Shown: in pieces, positions 25,770-34,062 of the stretch
Numbering within the stretch: position 1 is the stretch's first letter
How the letters are laid out: each line of letters opens with the position of its first letter
Assembly: GCF_020169335.1 (NCBI RefSeq)
Contig: NZ_JAIEZN010000002.1
Span: 744,001-808,000 of the forward strand
From: Devosia aquimaris
GTDB taxonomy: Bacteria > Pseudomonadota > Alphaproteobacteria > Rhizobiales > Devosiaceae
DNA length: 64,000 nt
Direction: 5' to 3'
Program-made: the position numbers and the translations under genes
The notes under the pieces: model-generated
Databases searched by the model: none
What the model was told of the DNA's origin: nothing
What the model saw: the letters and a program-made list of their open reading frames with translations, nothing else

Positions 25770-27584
25770 ATGGCTGCAGCACCCCTTCTTTCGCTTCAAA
25801 ACATCCAGTTGACCTTTGGCGGCACGCGCCTGCTGGAGTCGGCAGAACTCATCGTTTCACCCGGCCAGCGCATCGCGCTGGTTGGCCGCAACGGCTCGGG
25901 CAAGTCGACCCTGCTCAAGATAGCCTCTGGCGAAGTGGGCCATGATGCCGGCGTGCGGTTCGTTGAACCCAGTGCCACGCTGCGCTATCTGCCGCAGGAG
26001 CCCGACCTGAGCGCCTATGCCACCACGCTGGCCTATGTCGAGGCTGGACTGGGACCAGGCGACGATGAATACCGTGCGCAATATCTGCTGAGCTCGCTCG
26101 GCCTCAATGGCACCGAGGATCCCCGCACTCTCTCGGGTGGCGAAGGTCGTCGCGCCGCTTTGGCGCGAGTTCTGGCGCCCAAGCCCGATATCCTGCTGCT
26201 GGACGAGCCGACCAACCATCTTGATCTGCCGGTGATTGAATGGCTGCAGTCCGAACTCGACTCTATGCGCTCGGCCATGGTGCTCATCAGCCACGACCGG
26301 CGCTTCCTCAGCGACCTCACCCGTTCCACCGTCTGGCTCGATCGTGGTGTGACGCGGCGTCTCGACAAGGGCTTTGGCGAGTTCGAAGCCTGGCGCGATC
26401 AGGTGCTGGAAGAAGAAGAGCGCGACCGCCACAAGCTTGATCGTCAGATCGTGCGCGAAGAGCATTGGGTGCGCTATGGCGTTACCGCAAGGCGCAAGCG
26501 CAATGTCGGTCGTACGGAGCGGCTGGCCGGCCTGCGGCAGGATCGGCGCGAACAGCGCAAGGTCACCGGCGCGGTGAACATGCAGGTGTCCGAGGGCCGC
26601 ACCTCCGGCGCGCTGGTCGTCGAGGCCGAGAATATCACCAAGGTCTATGGCGACCGCACAATCGTCGGCGATTTTTCCACCCGCGTCCTGCGCGGCGACC
26701 GGATCGGCATCGTCGGTCCCAATGGCGCTGGCAAGACCACGCTGATCAAGATGCTCACCGGCATGCTCCAGCCCGACAGCGGCACGATCAAGCTCGGCTC
26801 TGCGCTGGAACTGGCCATGCTCGACCAGGGACGCGCCAAGCTCGACCCCGAGACCCGCCTGCGCGACGCGCTCACGGGGGGCGGCTCAGATACGCTGCAG
26901 ATCAATGGCCAGCCCAAGCATGTCGTGGGCTATATGAAGGACTTCCTGTTCACGCCCGAGCAGGCCAATACGCCCATCGGCAAGCTCTCGGGCGGCGAAC
27001 GCGCCCGTGTGGCGCTGGCGCGCCTGCTGTCGCTGCCTTCCAATTTTCTGGTTCTGGACGAGCCCACCAACGATCTGGATCTCGAAACCCTCGACCTGCT
27101 CGAGGAAATGGTCAGCGATTACGCGGGAACCGTCGTGGTGGTCAGCCATGATCGCGACTTCCTCGATCGCGTCGCCACCTCCGTGATCATTGCCGAGGGC
27201 GATGGCAACTGGACCGAATATGCCGGCGGCTATTCCGACATGGTGATCCAGCGTGGCGAGGGGGTACAGGCACGCGCCGCCGCAAAGGCCCATCGCCCCG
27301 GCAAGACGTCCATGGCCCCGATCGCTCCTGCGCCAGCAACCGCCAAGCGCAAGATGAGCTTTAAGGAAAAGCACGCGCTTGAAACGCTGCCTGACCAGAT
27401 CGAAAAGCTCGAACTGGAAATTCAGGCCATCAACGCCGCCTTGGCCAAGCCGGATTTTTACACACGCGACCCCAAGGGCTTTGCCGAGAAGTCACAGGCC
27501 CTGATCGCGGCCGAGGCCAAGCGGGCGGCGGCCGAGGAACAGTGGATGGAACTGGAAATCCTGCGGGAGGAACTCGAAGGCTGA
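25770..27584 (+). CDS. uup: ABC-F family ATPase (Uup-like)
   Basis: 604 residues with two ABC domains and no membrane segment: Walker A GRNGSGKST (about 39-47) and GPNGAGKTT, signatures LSGGEGRR and LSGGERAR, and Walker B motifs ending DEPTNHLD and DEPTNDLD. A C-terminal coiled coil (LPDQIEKLELEIQAINAAL onward) is typical of Uup. ABC-F proteins act on the ribosome or on nucleic-acid structures. The ATG at 25770 fits homologues, but there is no obvious Shine-Dalgarno; an upstream in-frame start at 25740 is possible. Its leader contains a full terminator, so expression requires read-through or another promoter. Confidence 0.9.
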   Translation: MAAAPLLSLQNIQLTFGGTRLLESAELIVSPGQRIALVGRNGSGKSTLLKIASGEVGHDAGVRFVEPSATLRYLPQEPDLSAYATTLAYVEAGLGPGDDEYRAQYLLSSLGLNGTEDPRTLSGGEGRRAALARVLAPKPDILLLDEPTNHLDLPVIEWLQSELDSMRSAMVLISHDRRFLSDLTRSTVWLDRGVTRRLDKGFGEFEAWRDQVLEEEERDRHKLDRQIVREEHWVRYGVTARRKRNVGRTERLAGLRQDRREQRKVTGAVNMQVSEGRTSGALVVEAENITKVYGDRTIVGDFSTRVLRGDRIGIVGPNGAGKTTLIKMLTGMLQPDSGTIKLGSALELAMLDQGRAKLDPETRLRDALTGGGSDTLQINGQPKHVVGYMKDFLFTPEQANTPIGKLSGGERARVALARLLSLPSNFLVLDEPTNDLDLETLDLLEEMVSDYAGTVVVVSHDRDFLDRVATSVIIAEGDGNWTEYAGGYSDMVIQRGEGVQARAAAKAHRPGKTSMAPIAPAPATAKRKMSFKEKHALETLPDQIEKLELEIQAINAALAKPDFYTRDPKGFAEKSQALIAAEAKRAAAEEQWMELEILREELEG

Positions 27585-27599
27585 CATCAGCCTCCGAGG

Positions 27600-28649
27600 C
27601 TAGTCAGCCCAGGTGAACACCGGTTGTGCCAGCGCCCTGAGGTCGCCGGTTTCGCCGGCAATGCGCCGCAGCAGCAGCGCGCCAAGGTTGCGGCCGGACT
27701 CGGTGAAATCCTCGACCACCGTCTCGGCTCCGGTCTGGAACTGCGCAAACATCTGCGTGGATTGCTTGGTCACAACATGCGCGTTGCCACCCACGGTTAG
27801 GCCTGCCTCGCCGATGCCGCTGATCACTGCCAGCGCCGAAACCTCCGATGCGCAAACCCAGCCATCAGGGCCGTCGGGTCGCTTGCTTCGCTTGATCACA
27901 TAGTTGCGGATGGCATCGCTGGCGCTGCCCAGGTTCACGTCCGCGGCAAACTCATAGGCGATCCCGGCCTCCTGCGCGGCCCGCGCAATGCCCGCCTTGA
28001 GGTGGTCAGTATAGGTCAGTGCGCTATCGGGAAGCACGGTGGATATCCGCCGGCACCCCTTGGCGGCCAGGCGCAGCGTGGCGCCATAGGCATAGGCCTC
28101 ATTGTCGAAGTCGACAGACGGATGCGCCTCCGGCCAGCGGCTGCGGCCATGGCTGACGAAAGGGAAGTCGTTGTCGATCAGAAAGCGGATGCGTTCGTCA
28201 AAACTCTCGGCCTTCGAGAAGATCACGCCATCGGCCATGCGATTGCGCACGATATGCCGGACGGGCTCCATCGGCTGCACGTTGCGGAAGAGCGGCATGA
28301 TCACCAGGTGATAGGCCGTGCCGCGCAGAGCCTCGGTCAGCCCCGACACGATCGAGGTGCCAAAGCCGTAAATCTGCTCGTCCGGCTCAAGCACAAGGGC
28401 GATGACATTGGTCCTACCGGTCTTGAGGCGCAGCGCTGCGCGGTCGGGCAGATAGCCGATCTCGGCAGCAATCTTCTGCACGCGGTCACGCGTTTCCTGC
28501 GCCAGTTCGGGCGCATTGTTGAGCGCACGCGAAATGGTGGTCACGGCGAATCCGGTCATCTGGGCTATGGTCTTGAGCGTGGGCTTGCCGGACGGCTTGG
28601 CGCCGCGCTTGGGCTTGCTGATTTTCGGCAGTTCGTCGTCCGACACCAC
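27600..28649 (-). CDS. LacI-family transcriptional regulator
   Basis: About 349 residues: a helix-turn-helix (PTLKTIAQMTGFAVTTISRALNN), then a sugar-binding fold whose order and spacing of motifs (RLKTGRTNVIALVL, DNDFPFVSHGR) resemble the LacI protein at 15670, so the two are probable paralogues. AGAGG five bases before GTG at 28649 favours that start; ATG at 28664 is in frame but has no ribosome-binding site. It is convergent with the ABC-F gene. No target operon is adjacent, so the regulon is unknown. Confidence 0.88.
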   Translation of the reverse strand: MVSDDELPKISKPKRGAKPSGKPTLKTIAQMTGFAVTTISRALNNAPELAQETRDRVQKIAAEIGYLPDRAALRLKTGRTNVIALVLEPDEQIYGFGTSIVSGLTEALRGTAYHLVIMPLFRNVQPMEPVRHIVRNRMADGVIFSKAESFDERIRFLIDNDFPFVSHGRSRWPEAHPSVDFDNEAYAYGATLRLAAKGCRRISTVLPDSALTYTDHLKAGIARAAQEAGIAYEFAADVNLGSASDAIRNYVIKRSKRPDGPDGWVCASEVSALAVISGIGEAGLTVGGNAHVVTKQSTQMFAQFQTGAETVVEDFTESGRNLGALLLRRIAGETGDLRALAQPVFTWAD

Positions 28650-28938
28650 TGATACCTCTCGCATCGCCGGCAAATGGCGATCACGCTTGCGCAGGTGACA
28701 TGACCAGATTGTCGGTCACAGTTCAAGCAAAGCAGACCTATGGCACAAATCTGGCGAACCACGCCAGATTGCGACGGCTTGGTGTTCTGCGACGAAAGTC
28801 GAGCAGGCTTTTTCGTCTTTTCTGCATTCTGTGGTTTGCCACGCCCTAGCTTTCGGCTGCGAACGCGCCTATCTTGCCCATGCATCGTCAGATGGCGATG
28901 CAGTGTACGTGCCACCCACCCGCAGGAAAGGACTGAAG

Positions 28939-29046
28939 ATGAATACATCCCATTGCTTCACCATCCATGCCGGTCTTGCGCTCGTACGCACCCAAATGCG
29001 CGGCGTAAAACGCTGGCAAGGGACCTGTCGCTGCAAACGAATGTGA
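28939..29046 (+). CDS. Possible 35-residue peptide
   Basis: A short frame (MNTSHCFTIHAG...) with three Cys and a basic C-terminus follows AAGGA at 28928-28932 with good spacing. No recognised domain. It stands alone between the LacI gene and the next small gene. Real translation is uncertain. Confidence 0.25.
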   Translation: MNTSHCFTIHAGLALVRTQMRGVKRWQGTCRCKRM

Positions 29047-29158
29047 TCCGTCACACCTTCGTCTCAAACATTCGATAGACCCCAGCGTTGTCGGCCCGGA
29101 TGGAGCAGAGTTCTCCTGTCCGACCAGTCGTCACGACGCGCAAGTGGAGCATCCACCC

Positions 29159-29380
29159 ATGCTGGAAAGTAATTTAGATCGGGCCAAGGCCCACAAGCCG
29201 ATCGTCATCGAAGTTGCCGGTGAGCCGCTGGGCGTTGTCGTGCCGCACGGCGATGGCTACCGTTTCCTCGCCGTCAAGCTGCCGGCCTTTGCCATCGATG
29301 GTCAGGAATTTGCCTCTGTCGAGCTGGCCCATGTGGCCGTGTCGCGGGCTGTGCGGGACGGGCTCTCGCCGGCCGCCTGA
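29159..29380 (+). CDS. Small hypothetical protein
   Basis: 73 residues, acidic to neutral, beginning MLESNLDRAKAHKPIVIEVAG and containing GVVVPHGDGYRFLAVKLPAF. No signal peptide or membrane segment. GGAG at 29146-29149 supports the ATG at 29159; an in-frame GTG at 29144 is less likely. Not recognised; the strand-rich pattern suggests a small compact domain. Confidence 0.6.
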   Translation: MLESNLDRAKAHKPIVIEVAGEPLGVVVPHGDGYRFLAVKLPAFAIDGQEFASVELAHVAVSRAVRDGLSPAA

Positions 29381-29424
29381 GGAGACTTGGTGCTGGCGCG
29401 TCTCACGCACCAGCACCGCCTCAT

Positions 29425-29622
29425 CTAGTCATCATTTGTCGCGTTGAGTTCGCTGGGGCGCTTGCCCTCGTCGATTCGCTCGGGCGCGTCGAGCGCGGCA
29501 TCGACGGCCGCAGCAATTGCCTCGACATCGAACCCCTCCGCCCCCGCGTCTGCCTGTCGGGCGAGTTCAGCAGTAATGGCGGCCGAGATGATGCTACGCC
29601 GCGCGTTGTCCTTGTCAGCCAT
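29425..29622 (-). CDS. Small hypothetical protein, overlapping the small membrane gene
   Basis: 65 residues, acidic and Ala-rich, predicted helical (RRSIISAAITAELARQADAG, VEAIAAAVDAALD), with a disordered C-terminus. The ATG at 29622 (or 29628) lies inside the end of the upstream 49-residue gene, giving translational coupling. No known domain. Confidence 0.55.
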   Translation of the reverse strand: MADKDNARRSIISAAITAELARQADAGAEGFDVEAIAAAVDAALDAPERIDEGKRPSELNATNDD

Positions 29623-29764
29623 TGCCATCGATCGAAATCCCGTTCTCGTCTACCTTCACTTCAAGGCTCGGCTGGGCCTGTTGCTGCTGGTAGCTGTAGA
29701 TGCCAAAGCCAACCACTGCGATCAGCAGGATGGCGATAACAGCGTAAAGTCCATTGCGGCTCAT
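29615..29764 (-). CDS. Small single-pass membrane protein (49 residues)
   Basis: Encodes MSRNGLYAVIAILLIAVVGF and about 29 further residues. One hydrophobic segment at 6-24 is followed by a Gln-rich linker and a charged tail ending VDENGISIDGNG, probably periplasmic. A near-perfect AGGAG six bases before the ATG makes translation likely despite the length. It overlaps the next small gene by eight bases. Function unknown. Confidence 0.65.
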   Translation of the reverse strand: MSRNGLYAVIAILLIAVVGFGIYSYQQQQAQPSLEVKVDENGISIDGNG

Positions 29765-29830
29765 GCGAACTCCTGTTTCCAAAATAACATGCATTGTCGG
29801 TCAATGGTCCCAATGGGACGCAAAGCATGT

Positions 29831-30397
29831 CTATTCTTGGGCAGCGATGGCGCGGAGCGCCATGACAAAGGCCGTCACGCCGATGGCCAGCGACCCCGAA
29901 TTGTCAATGATGATGGGATTGACCCCGCTGGGCACGGCCGCCGTTTCCCGCGCCAGGCGTGATGTCACCTGCTGCCGGCTTTCCCGGCCGCGAGCGATCA
30001 GACGCTCTGCCCGCAGCGAAATCTCTGCTGTCACCAGCACCACCGCACAGGCGGGATACTTGGCCATCGCCTCTGCCACAACATGGCGAGAAACGCTCGC
30101 CACAACCGTCTTGCCCAGCGCAATGTCGGTCTCGACGCTGATCGGCAGGCCATAGCGCAGATTATGGGCGTCCCAGGCCAGGCAGAAGCGACCAGCCGCT
30201 TCGGCGCGAGCGAAATCATCGGGGGGCAGAGGGTCGTGCTCGTCCAGCTCGATATCGGCGGGCCGCGTCACCACCCGGCGCACAAAGACAAACCGCTTGT
30301 CATTGTCCAGGGCCCGGCTGGCGCCATCGATCAGCGTGTCCTTGCCAACCCCTGAGGGACCAACGACCAGGACCAGAGAACCGAGCGGTCGCGCCAT
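29831..30397 (-). CDS. phnN: ribose 1,5-bisphosphate phosphokinase PhnN
   Basis: 188 residues with a guanylate-kinase-like fold and P-loop GPSGVGKD (13-20). PhnN converts ribose 1,5-bisphosphate to PRPP at the end of the C-P lyase pathway. It starts four bases upstream of the phnM stop (gap 30398-30400), as the last gene of a three-gene operon with phnM and a DUF1045 gene. No phnG-L core is present in the window. Confidence 0.87.
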   Translation of the reverse strand: MARPLGSLVLVVGPSGVGKDTLIDGASRALDNDKRFVFVRRVVTRPADIELDEHDPLPPDDFARAEAAGRFCLAWDAHNLRYGLPISVETDIALGKTVVASVSRHVVAEAMAKYPACAVVLVTAEISLRAERLIARGRESRQQVTSRLARETAAVPSGVNPIIIDNSGSLAIGVTAFVMALRAIAAQE

Positions 30398-30400
30398 ATG

Positions 30401-31531
30401 TCAGCTAACCCTTTTGCCTTGCCGCCACACGCTGCGCACCACCGGAAGATCGCCCACAAGGCGGACCTGCACAAGGTCTGCCCGCTTGCCCACGGAAATT
30501 TCTCCGCGATCGCCCAGACCCGCCGCACGCGCCGGATTGAGCGTCACCTTGGCGATAGCCTCGGGCAGGCTCAGCCCCTCCACCTGCTGCGGCAGCACAA
30601 AGGCGGCCTGCAGCAGCGCGAAGGGCACATAGTCCGAACTCAAAATGTCCAACAGTCCCGCCCGCACCAGATCGGTAGCCGCGATATTGCCAGAGTGCGA
30701 TCGGCCGCGCACCACATTTGGCGCGCCCATCAGGATGGACAGGCCACCATCATGCGCCGCCGCGGCGGCCTCCAGCGTAGTGGGAAACTCCGAAATAGCC
30801 ACGCCATCGGCAATCGCCTCCTCGGCATGAGCAAGGGTGGCGTCGTCATGACTGGCCAGGGCGAGCCCCAGCTCGCTTGCCCGCTGCACGATATGGGCGC
30901 GGTGCGGCGCCGAATAGCGCGCGTGGTCGGCCAGCCGGTCAGCGATATAGCTGTCGAGTTCCTCGGGGGTCCGCCCGATGCTGTAGAAGCGCTTGTAGGC
31001 CTCCAGTGTGCGGAACTGCCGCTGCCCGGGCGTATGGTCCATCATCGAGGCCAGCCGGGTCTGCTTGTGGCTGGCATGGGCCTCGAACTGCTCGATTACA
31101 TCGTGGCTGGGCAGTTCGCAGCGCAGATGCACCAGATGCTCGGCGCGCAGCCAGCCCTCTTCACCGGCCCTGGCGATCGCCGAGGTCAGCTTGGCAACAT
31201 GGCTGCCCATCTCCGGCATGTCGGTGTCCGAGCCCACGCGCACCGAGTCGAAAACCGTGGTGATGCCCGAGCCCGCAACCTGCACGTCATGAGCATGCAG
31301 CGCCGCCATGGGGTCCCAGAACACGCCGGGGCGCGGGCGATAGTGATTCTCCAGGTGATCAGTGTGCAGCTCGATCAGGCCTGGGATCAGGAAGTCGCCT
31401 TCCATATCCTCGCCCGCATGGCTGGGGCCGGCATCGATGGATCTGATCATCCCATCGCCCAGGGCAAGGCTGCCCTGGACCACACGGTCGCCCAGCACCA
31501 GCCGGGCATTGCGCAGCGCGAAACCCGTCAT
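30401..31531 (-). CDS. phnM: alpha-D-ribose 1-methylphosphonate 5-triphosphate diphosphatase PhnM
   Basis: 376 residues of the amidohydrolase superfamily with the metal-binding segment ELHTDHLENH at about 54-63 and LASHDD later. PhnM removes pyrophosphate from ribose 1-alkylphosphonate 5-triphosphate before C-P lyase acts. The start overlaps the stop of the DUF1045 gene (ATGA). Cotranscribed with phnN. Confidence 0.9.
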   Translation of the reverse strand: MTGFALRNARLVLGDRVVQGSLALGDGMIRSIDAGPSHAGEDMEGDFLIPGLIELHTDHLENHYRPRPGVFWDPMAALHAHDVQVAGSGITTVFDSVRVGSDTDMPEMGSHVAKLTSAIARAGEEGWLRAEHLVHLRCELPSHDVIEQFEAHASHKQTRLASMMDHTPGQRQFRTLEAYKRFYSIGRTPEELDSYIADRLADHARYSAPHRAHIVQRASELGLALASHDDATLAHAEEAIADGVAISEFPTTLEAAAAAHDGGLSILMGAPNVVRGRSHSGNIAATDLVRAGLLDILSSDYVPFALLQAAFVLPQQVEGLSLPEAIAKVTLNPARAAGLGDRGEISVGKRADLVQVRLVGDLPVVRSVWRQGKRVS

Positions 31532-32220
31532 TCGGTCTCGCCCAGCTTGAAATCGGCAATGCGCGTGAACCGCTTGCCGGTGTCCGGCTCATGGAACAGG
31601 CTGAGCCGGTCGAGCACGAGCGCCTCTTCCAGCACCGGCTTGAACCAGGTGGCCGCCGCCCGGCCGATCTCGGCGCCATCGGTCTCGCCAAGCCTGTCGC
31701 TGAGCGTCATGTGGAAGCGGAATTCCTCAAACACATAGGGGTAGCCATAGGCGTCGAGCAGTTCGGTTTGCCGTTCCGTAAGGCCACGCCCGGCGCGCGC
31801 CGCCCGGTCCTTGACGCTCATTGGGGCGCGGAAGCTGTCGAACTCTTCCACCACATAGGCGGCGAAATCCTGCAGGGCTTCATTCTCGTCGACCAGAAGG
31901 GCCAGAAAGCCGGCCAGCGATTCCAGCCGTGGCCTGCCCAGGGGCACGGGCTGGTGCCTGGCGGCGAAGGCCGTCAGTGCAGCACGCAGTTCGGCCTCGG
32001 TCGCGCCTTCAACCAGCGCCATCGGCGCCTTGATCGTGGCGTGAAAGCCGTACCGATTGGCGGACTGGGTGAGGTTGAGCAGACGGTCCCGATCAATGCC
32101 CGCGACCGGACCATTGAACGTCTCGTTGTTTGCGGCGTCTCGGCCCAGCCAGGTGGCGGCCCGCTCCCACAGATTGCTTGTGGCGGATGGGGCGTAGTAA
32201 ATCGCGAATCGTTCGGTCAT
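31528..32220 (-). CDS. DUF1045 family protein of phosphonate operons (2H-phosphoesterase-like)
   Basis: 230 residues carrying two H-x-T motifs, GFHATIKAP (about 60) and FHMTLSDR (about 168), the hallmark of 2H phosphoesterase folds. DUF1045 genes are regular companions of phnM and phnN in alphaproteobacteria, consistent with a step on cyclic ribose phosphates, but no activity can be assigned from sequence. AAGGAG six bases before the ATG fixes the start. First gene of the operon, divergent from the glycerate kinase gene. Confidence 0.83.
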   Translation of the reverse strand: MTERFAIYYAPSATSNLWERAATWLGRDAANNETFNGPVAGIDRDRLLNLTQSANRYGFHATIKAPMALVEGATEAELRAALTAFAARHQPVPLGRPRLESLAGFLALLVDENEALQDFAAYVVEEFDSFRAPMSVKDRAARAGRGLTERQTELLDAYGYPYVFEEFRFHMTLSDRLGETDGAEIGRAAATWFKPVLEEALVLDRLSLFHEPDTGKRFTRIADFKLGETE

Positions 32221-32331
32221 CGGAACTCCTTGCCCTGCCGCTAGTGCGCTAGTGTGTCAGGGGTTTGACACCCTGGGTGCCCCTGATGCTGGCTATCTAC
32301 ACCCGCGGCGAATCGCAAGGCGAGACAGACA

Positions 32332-33585
32332 ATGGACACTAGCCTGCTCGAGCAGATGTTCCACACCGCAGTGGCCCAGGCGCAACCTGCCATGGGCATT
32401 CGCCAGAATTTGCCCGAGCGCCCGCGCGGACGAACCGTCGTAATCGGCGCCGGCAAGGCCTCCGCACAGATGGCGCGCGCCTTTGAGGAGGCCTGGGATG
32501 GTCCGCTTACCGGCCTGGTGGTCACCCGCTACGGCTATGCTGAAGCCTGCGAGCGCATCGAGATCGTCGAGGCGGCCCATCCCGTGCCCGACGAGGCCGG
32601 ATTTCTCGCGGCCCGCCGTATCATGGAGACCGTCTCCGGCCTCAGTGCCGACGATCTGGTGGTGGCGCTGATCTCGGGTGGCGGTTCGGCCCTGCTGCCT
32701 GCGCCGGCTCCCGGCCTGACGCTGGACGATGAGCAGGCCATCAACAGGGCGCTGCTGGCCTCGGGCGCGCCCATCGGGGTGATGAACCTGGTGCGCAACC
32801 AGTTCTCCGCCATCAAGGGCGGTCGCCTCGCCGCGCGTTGCCGCCCGGCCCGCGTGGCGACGCTCGTGGTGTCCGATGTGCCCGGAGACGATCCGGCGCT
32901 GGTCGCCTCCGGCCCCACCATCCCCCTGGCCGGGAACCGTGCCCTGGCACGCAAATATGTCTCGCTTTATCGCATCGTGCTGCCGCCGCACGCCCAGGCG
33001 CTGCTTGCCGGCGATGACAATCTGGCCCCAACGGCCAATGACCCCGGCTTCGCCAGCAACAGCGTGCGGACCATTGCCTCTGCGGCCCTATCGCTGGAGG
33101 CCGCCGCGACCCTGGCCCGCCAGCACGGCATCGAGGCCGCGATCCTCTCCGATTCCATTGAGGGCGAGGCGCGGGATGTGGCCCAGGTGCACGCGGCCAT
33201 GGCCCGCGAGATTGCCGTTCGCAACCGACCCTTCGCCAAGCCCGTGGTCTTGCTGTCCGGCGGCGAGACCACGGTGACCCTGCGTGGCCAGGGTAGGGGC
33301 GGGCGCAATGCCGAATTCCTGCTTGCTCTGGCCATCGCCATCGATGGCGTTGCCGGGATCACAGCGCTCGCCGCCGACACCGATGGCATTGATGGTTCCC
33401 AGGACAATGCCGGCGCCATGGTGGATGGTACAACCGCCACCCGTCTGCGCCACGCGGGCATCGATCCCCTGGCCGCGCTGGCCAACAACGACGCCTATGG
33501 CGCCTTTCAGGCAATTGGCAGTCTGTTGATGACCGGCCCGACCGGCACCAATGTGAACGACTTCCGCGCCATTCTCATTCGCTAG
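32332..33585 (+). CDS. glycerate 2-kinase (type II, MOFRL family)
   Basis: 417 residues with the N-terminal DUF4147 nucleotide domain (VVIGAGKASAQMA; ISGGGSALLPAP) and the C-terminal MOFRL domain (LLSGGETTVTLRGQGRGGRNAEFLLALA, DGIDG). It phosphorylates glycerate to 2-phosphoglycerate, linking glyoxylate, tartrate or sugar-acid breakdown to glycolysis. A single transcription unit divergent from the phosphonate genes. Confidence 0.9.
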   Translation: MDTSLLEQMFHTAVAQAQPAMGIRQNLPERPRGRTVVIGAGKASAQMARAFEEAWDGPLTGLVVTRYGYAEACERIEIVEAAHPVPDEAGFLAARRIMETVSGLSADDLVVALISGGGSALLPAPAPGLTLDDEQAINRALLASGAPIGVMNLVRNQFSAIKGGRLAARCRPARVATLVVSDVPGDDPALVASGPTIPLAGNRALARKYVSLYRIVLPPHAQALLAGDDNLAPTANDPGFASNSVRTIASAALSLEAAATLARQHGIEAAILSDSIEGEARDVAQVHAAMAREIAVRNRPFAKPVVLLSGGETTVTLRGQGRGGRNAEFLLALAIAIDGVAGITALAADTDGIDGSQDNAGAMVDGTTATRLRHAGIDPLAALANNDAYGAFQAIGSLLMTGPTGTNVNDFRAILIR

Positions 33586-33642
33586 TCAAAGGTGGCGTGC
33601 TGGCATAGCTTGCTCCCCCATCAAGGTCTCAAGGGGGCTGCC

Positions 33643-33990
33643 ATGGCCAGGGTTACAGGAATTGGTGGGGTGTTTTTCCGGGCCCGCGATACGGCAGCCC
33701 TGGGCCAATGGTACGAACAGCACCTGGGCATCCCCGGTTTCTGGAGCCAGGATGCTGGCATGACGATCTTTGCCCCCTTCAAGGCTGACACCGACTATTT
33801 CCCGGCCGATCGTCAATGGATGATCAACCTGCGCGTGGATGATCTCGACGCACTGCTCAACACGCTGCATGCGGCCGGCATTGTCATCGAAACCCGGCCC
33901 GACGAGTGGGACACGCCGGAAACCGGGCGTTTTGCCCGCATTCACGATCCGGAAGGCAATCCGATAGAGCTTTGGGAGCCGCCAAAATAA
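33643..33990 (+). CDS. VOC family protein (glyoxalase/dioxygenase-like)
   Basis: 115 residues of one vicinal-oxygen-chelate domain with FFRARDTAALGQWYEQHLGI near the start and IHDPEGNPIELWEP at the end, where Glu is a typical metal ligand. AAGGGGG at about 33630 fixes the ATG at 33643. Substrate unknown. Confidence 0.8.
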   Translation: MARVTGIGGVFFRARDTAALGQWYEQHLGIPGFWSQDAGMTIFAPFKADTDYFPADRQWMINLRVDDLDALLNTLHAAGIVIETRPDEWDTPETGRFARIHDPEGNPIELWEPPK

Positions 33991-34004
33991 TCATACAAAT
34001 AGAC

Positions 34005-34034
34005 TTGGCAGACACTGGTCCCGTCTGCTCTATA
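34005..34034 (+). promoter_or_regulatory. Possible promoter of the sugar dehydrogenase gene
   Basis: TTGGCA and TCTATA separated by 18 bases, about 30 bases upstream of the start codon and its TAGGAG site. Confidence 0.35.
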
Positions 34035-34062
34035 CGCGCGACTTTTCCTTAGGAGCCAGACA

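Noticed and set aside
25604..25945. Open frame starting in the leader and running into the ABC-F gene
   Set aside because: No ribosome-binding site, it crosses the terminator and overlaps the ABC-F gene in another frame; at most a short regulatory leader peptide.
32254..32271. GTGTCA/TGACAC repeat with an embedded TTGACA before the glycerate kinase gene
   Set aside because: No acceptable -10 at normal spacing; kept out of the promoter list.
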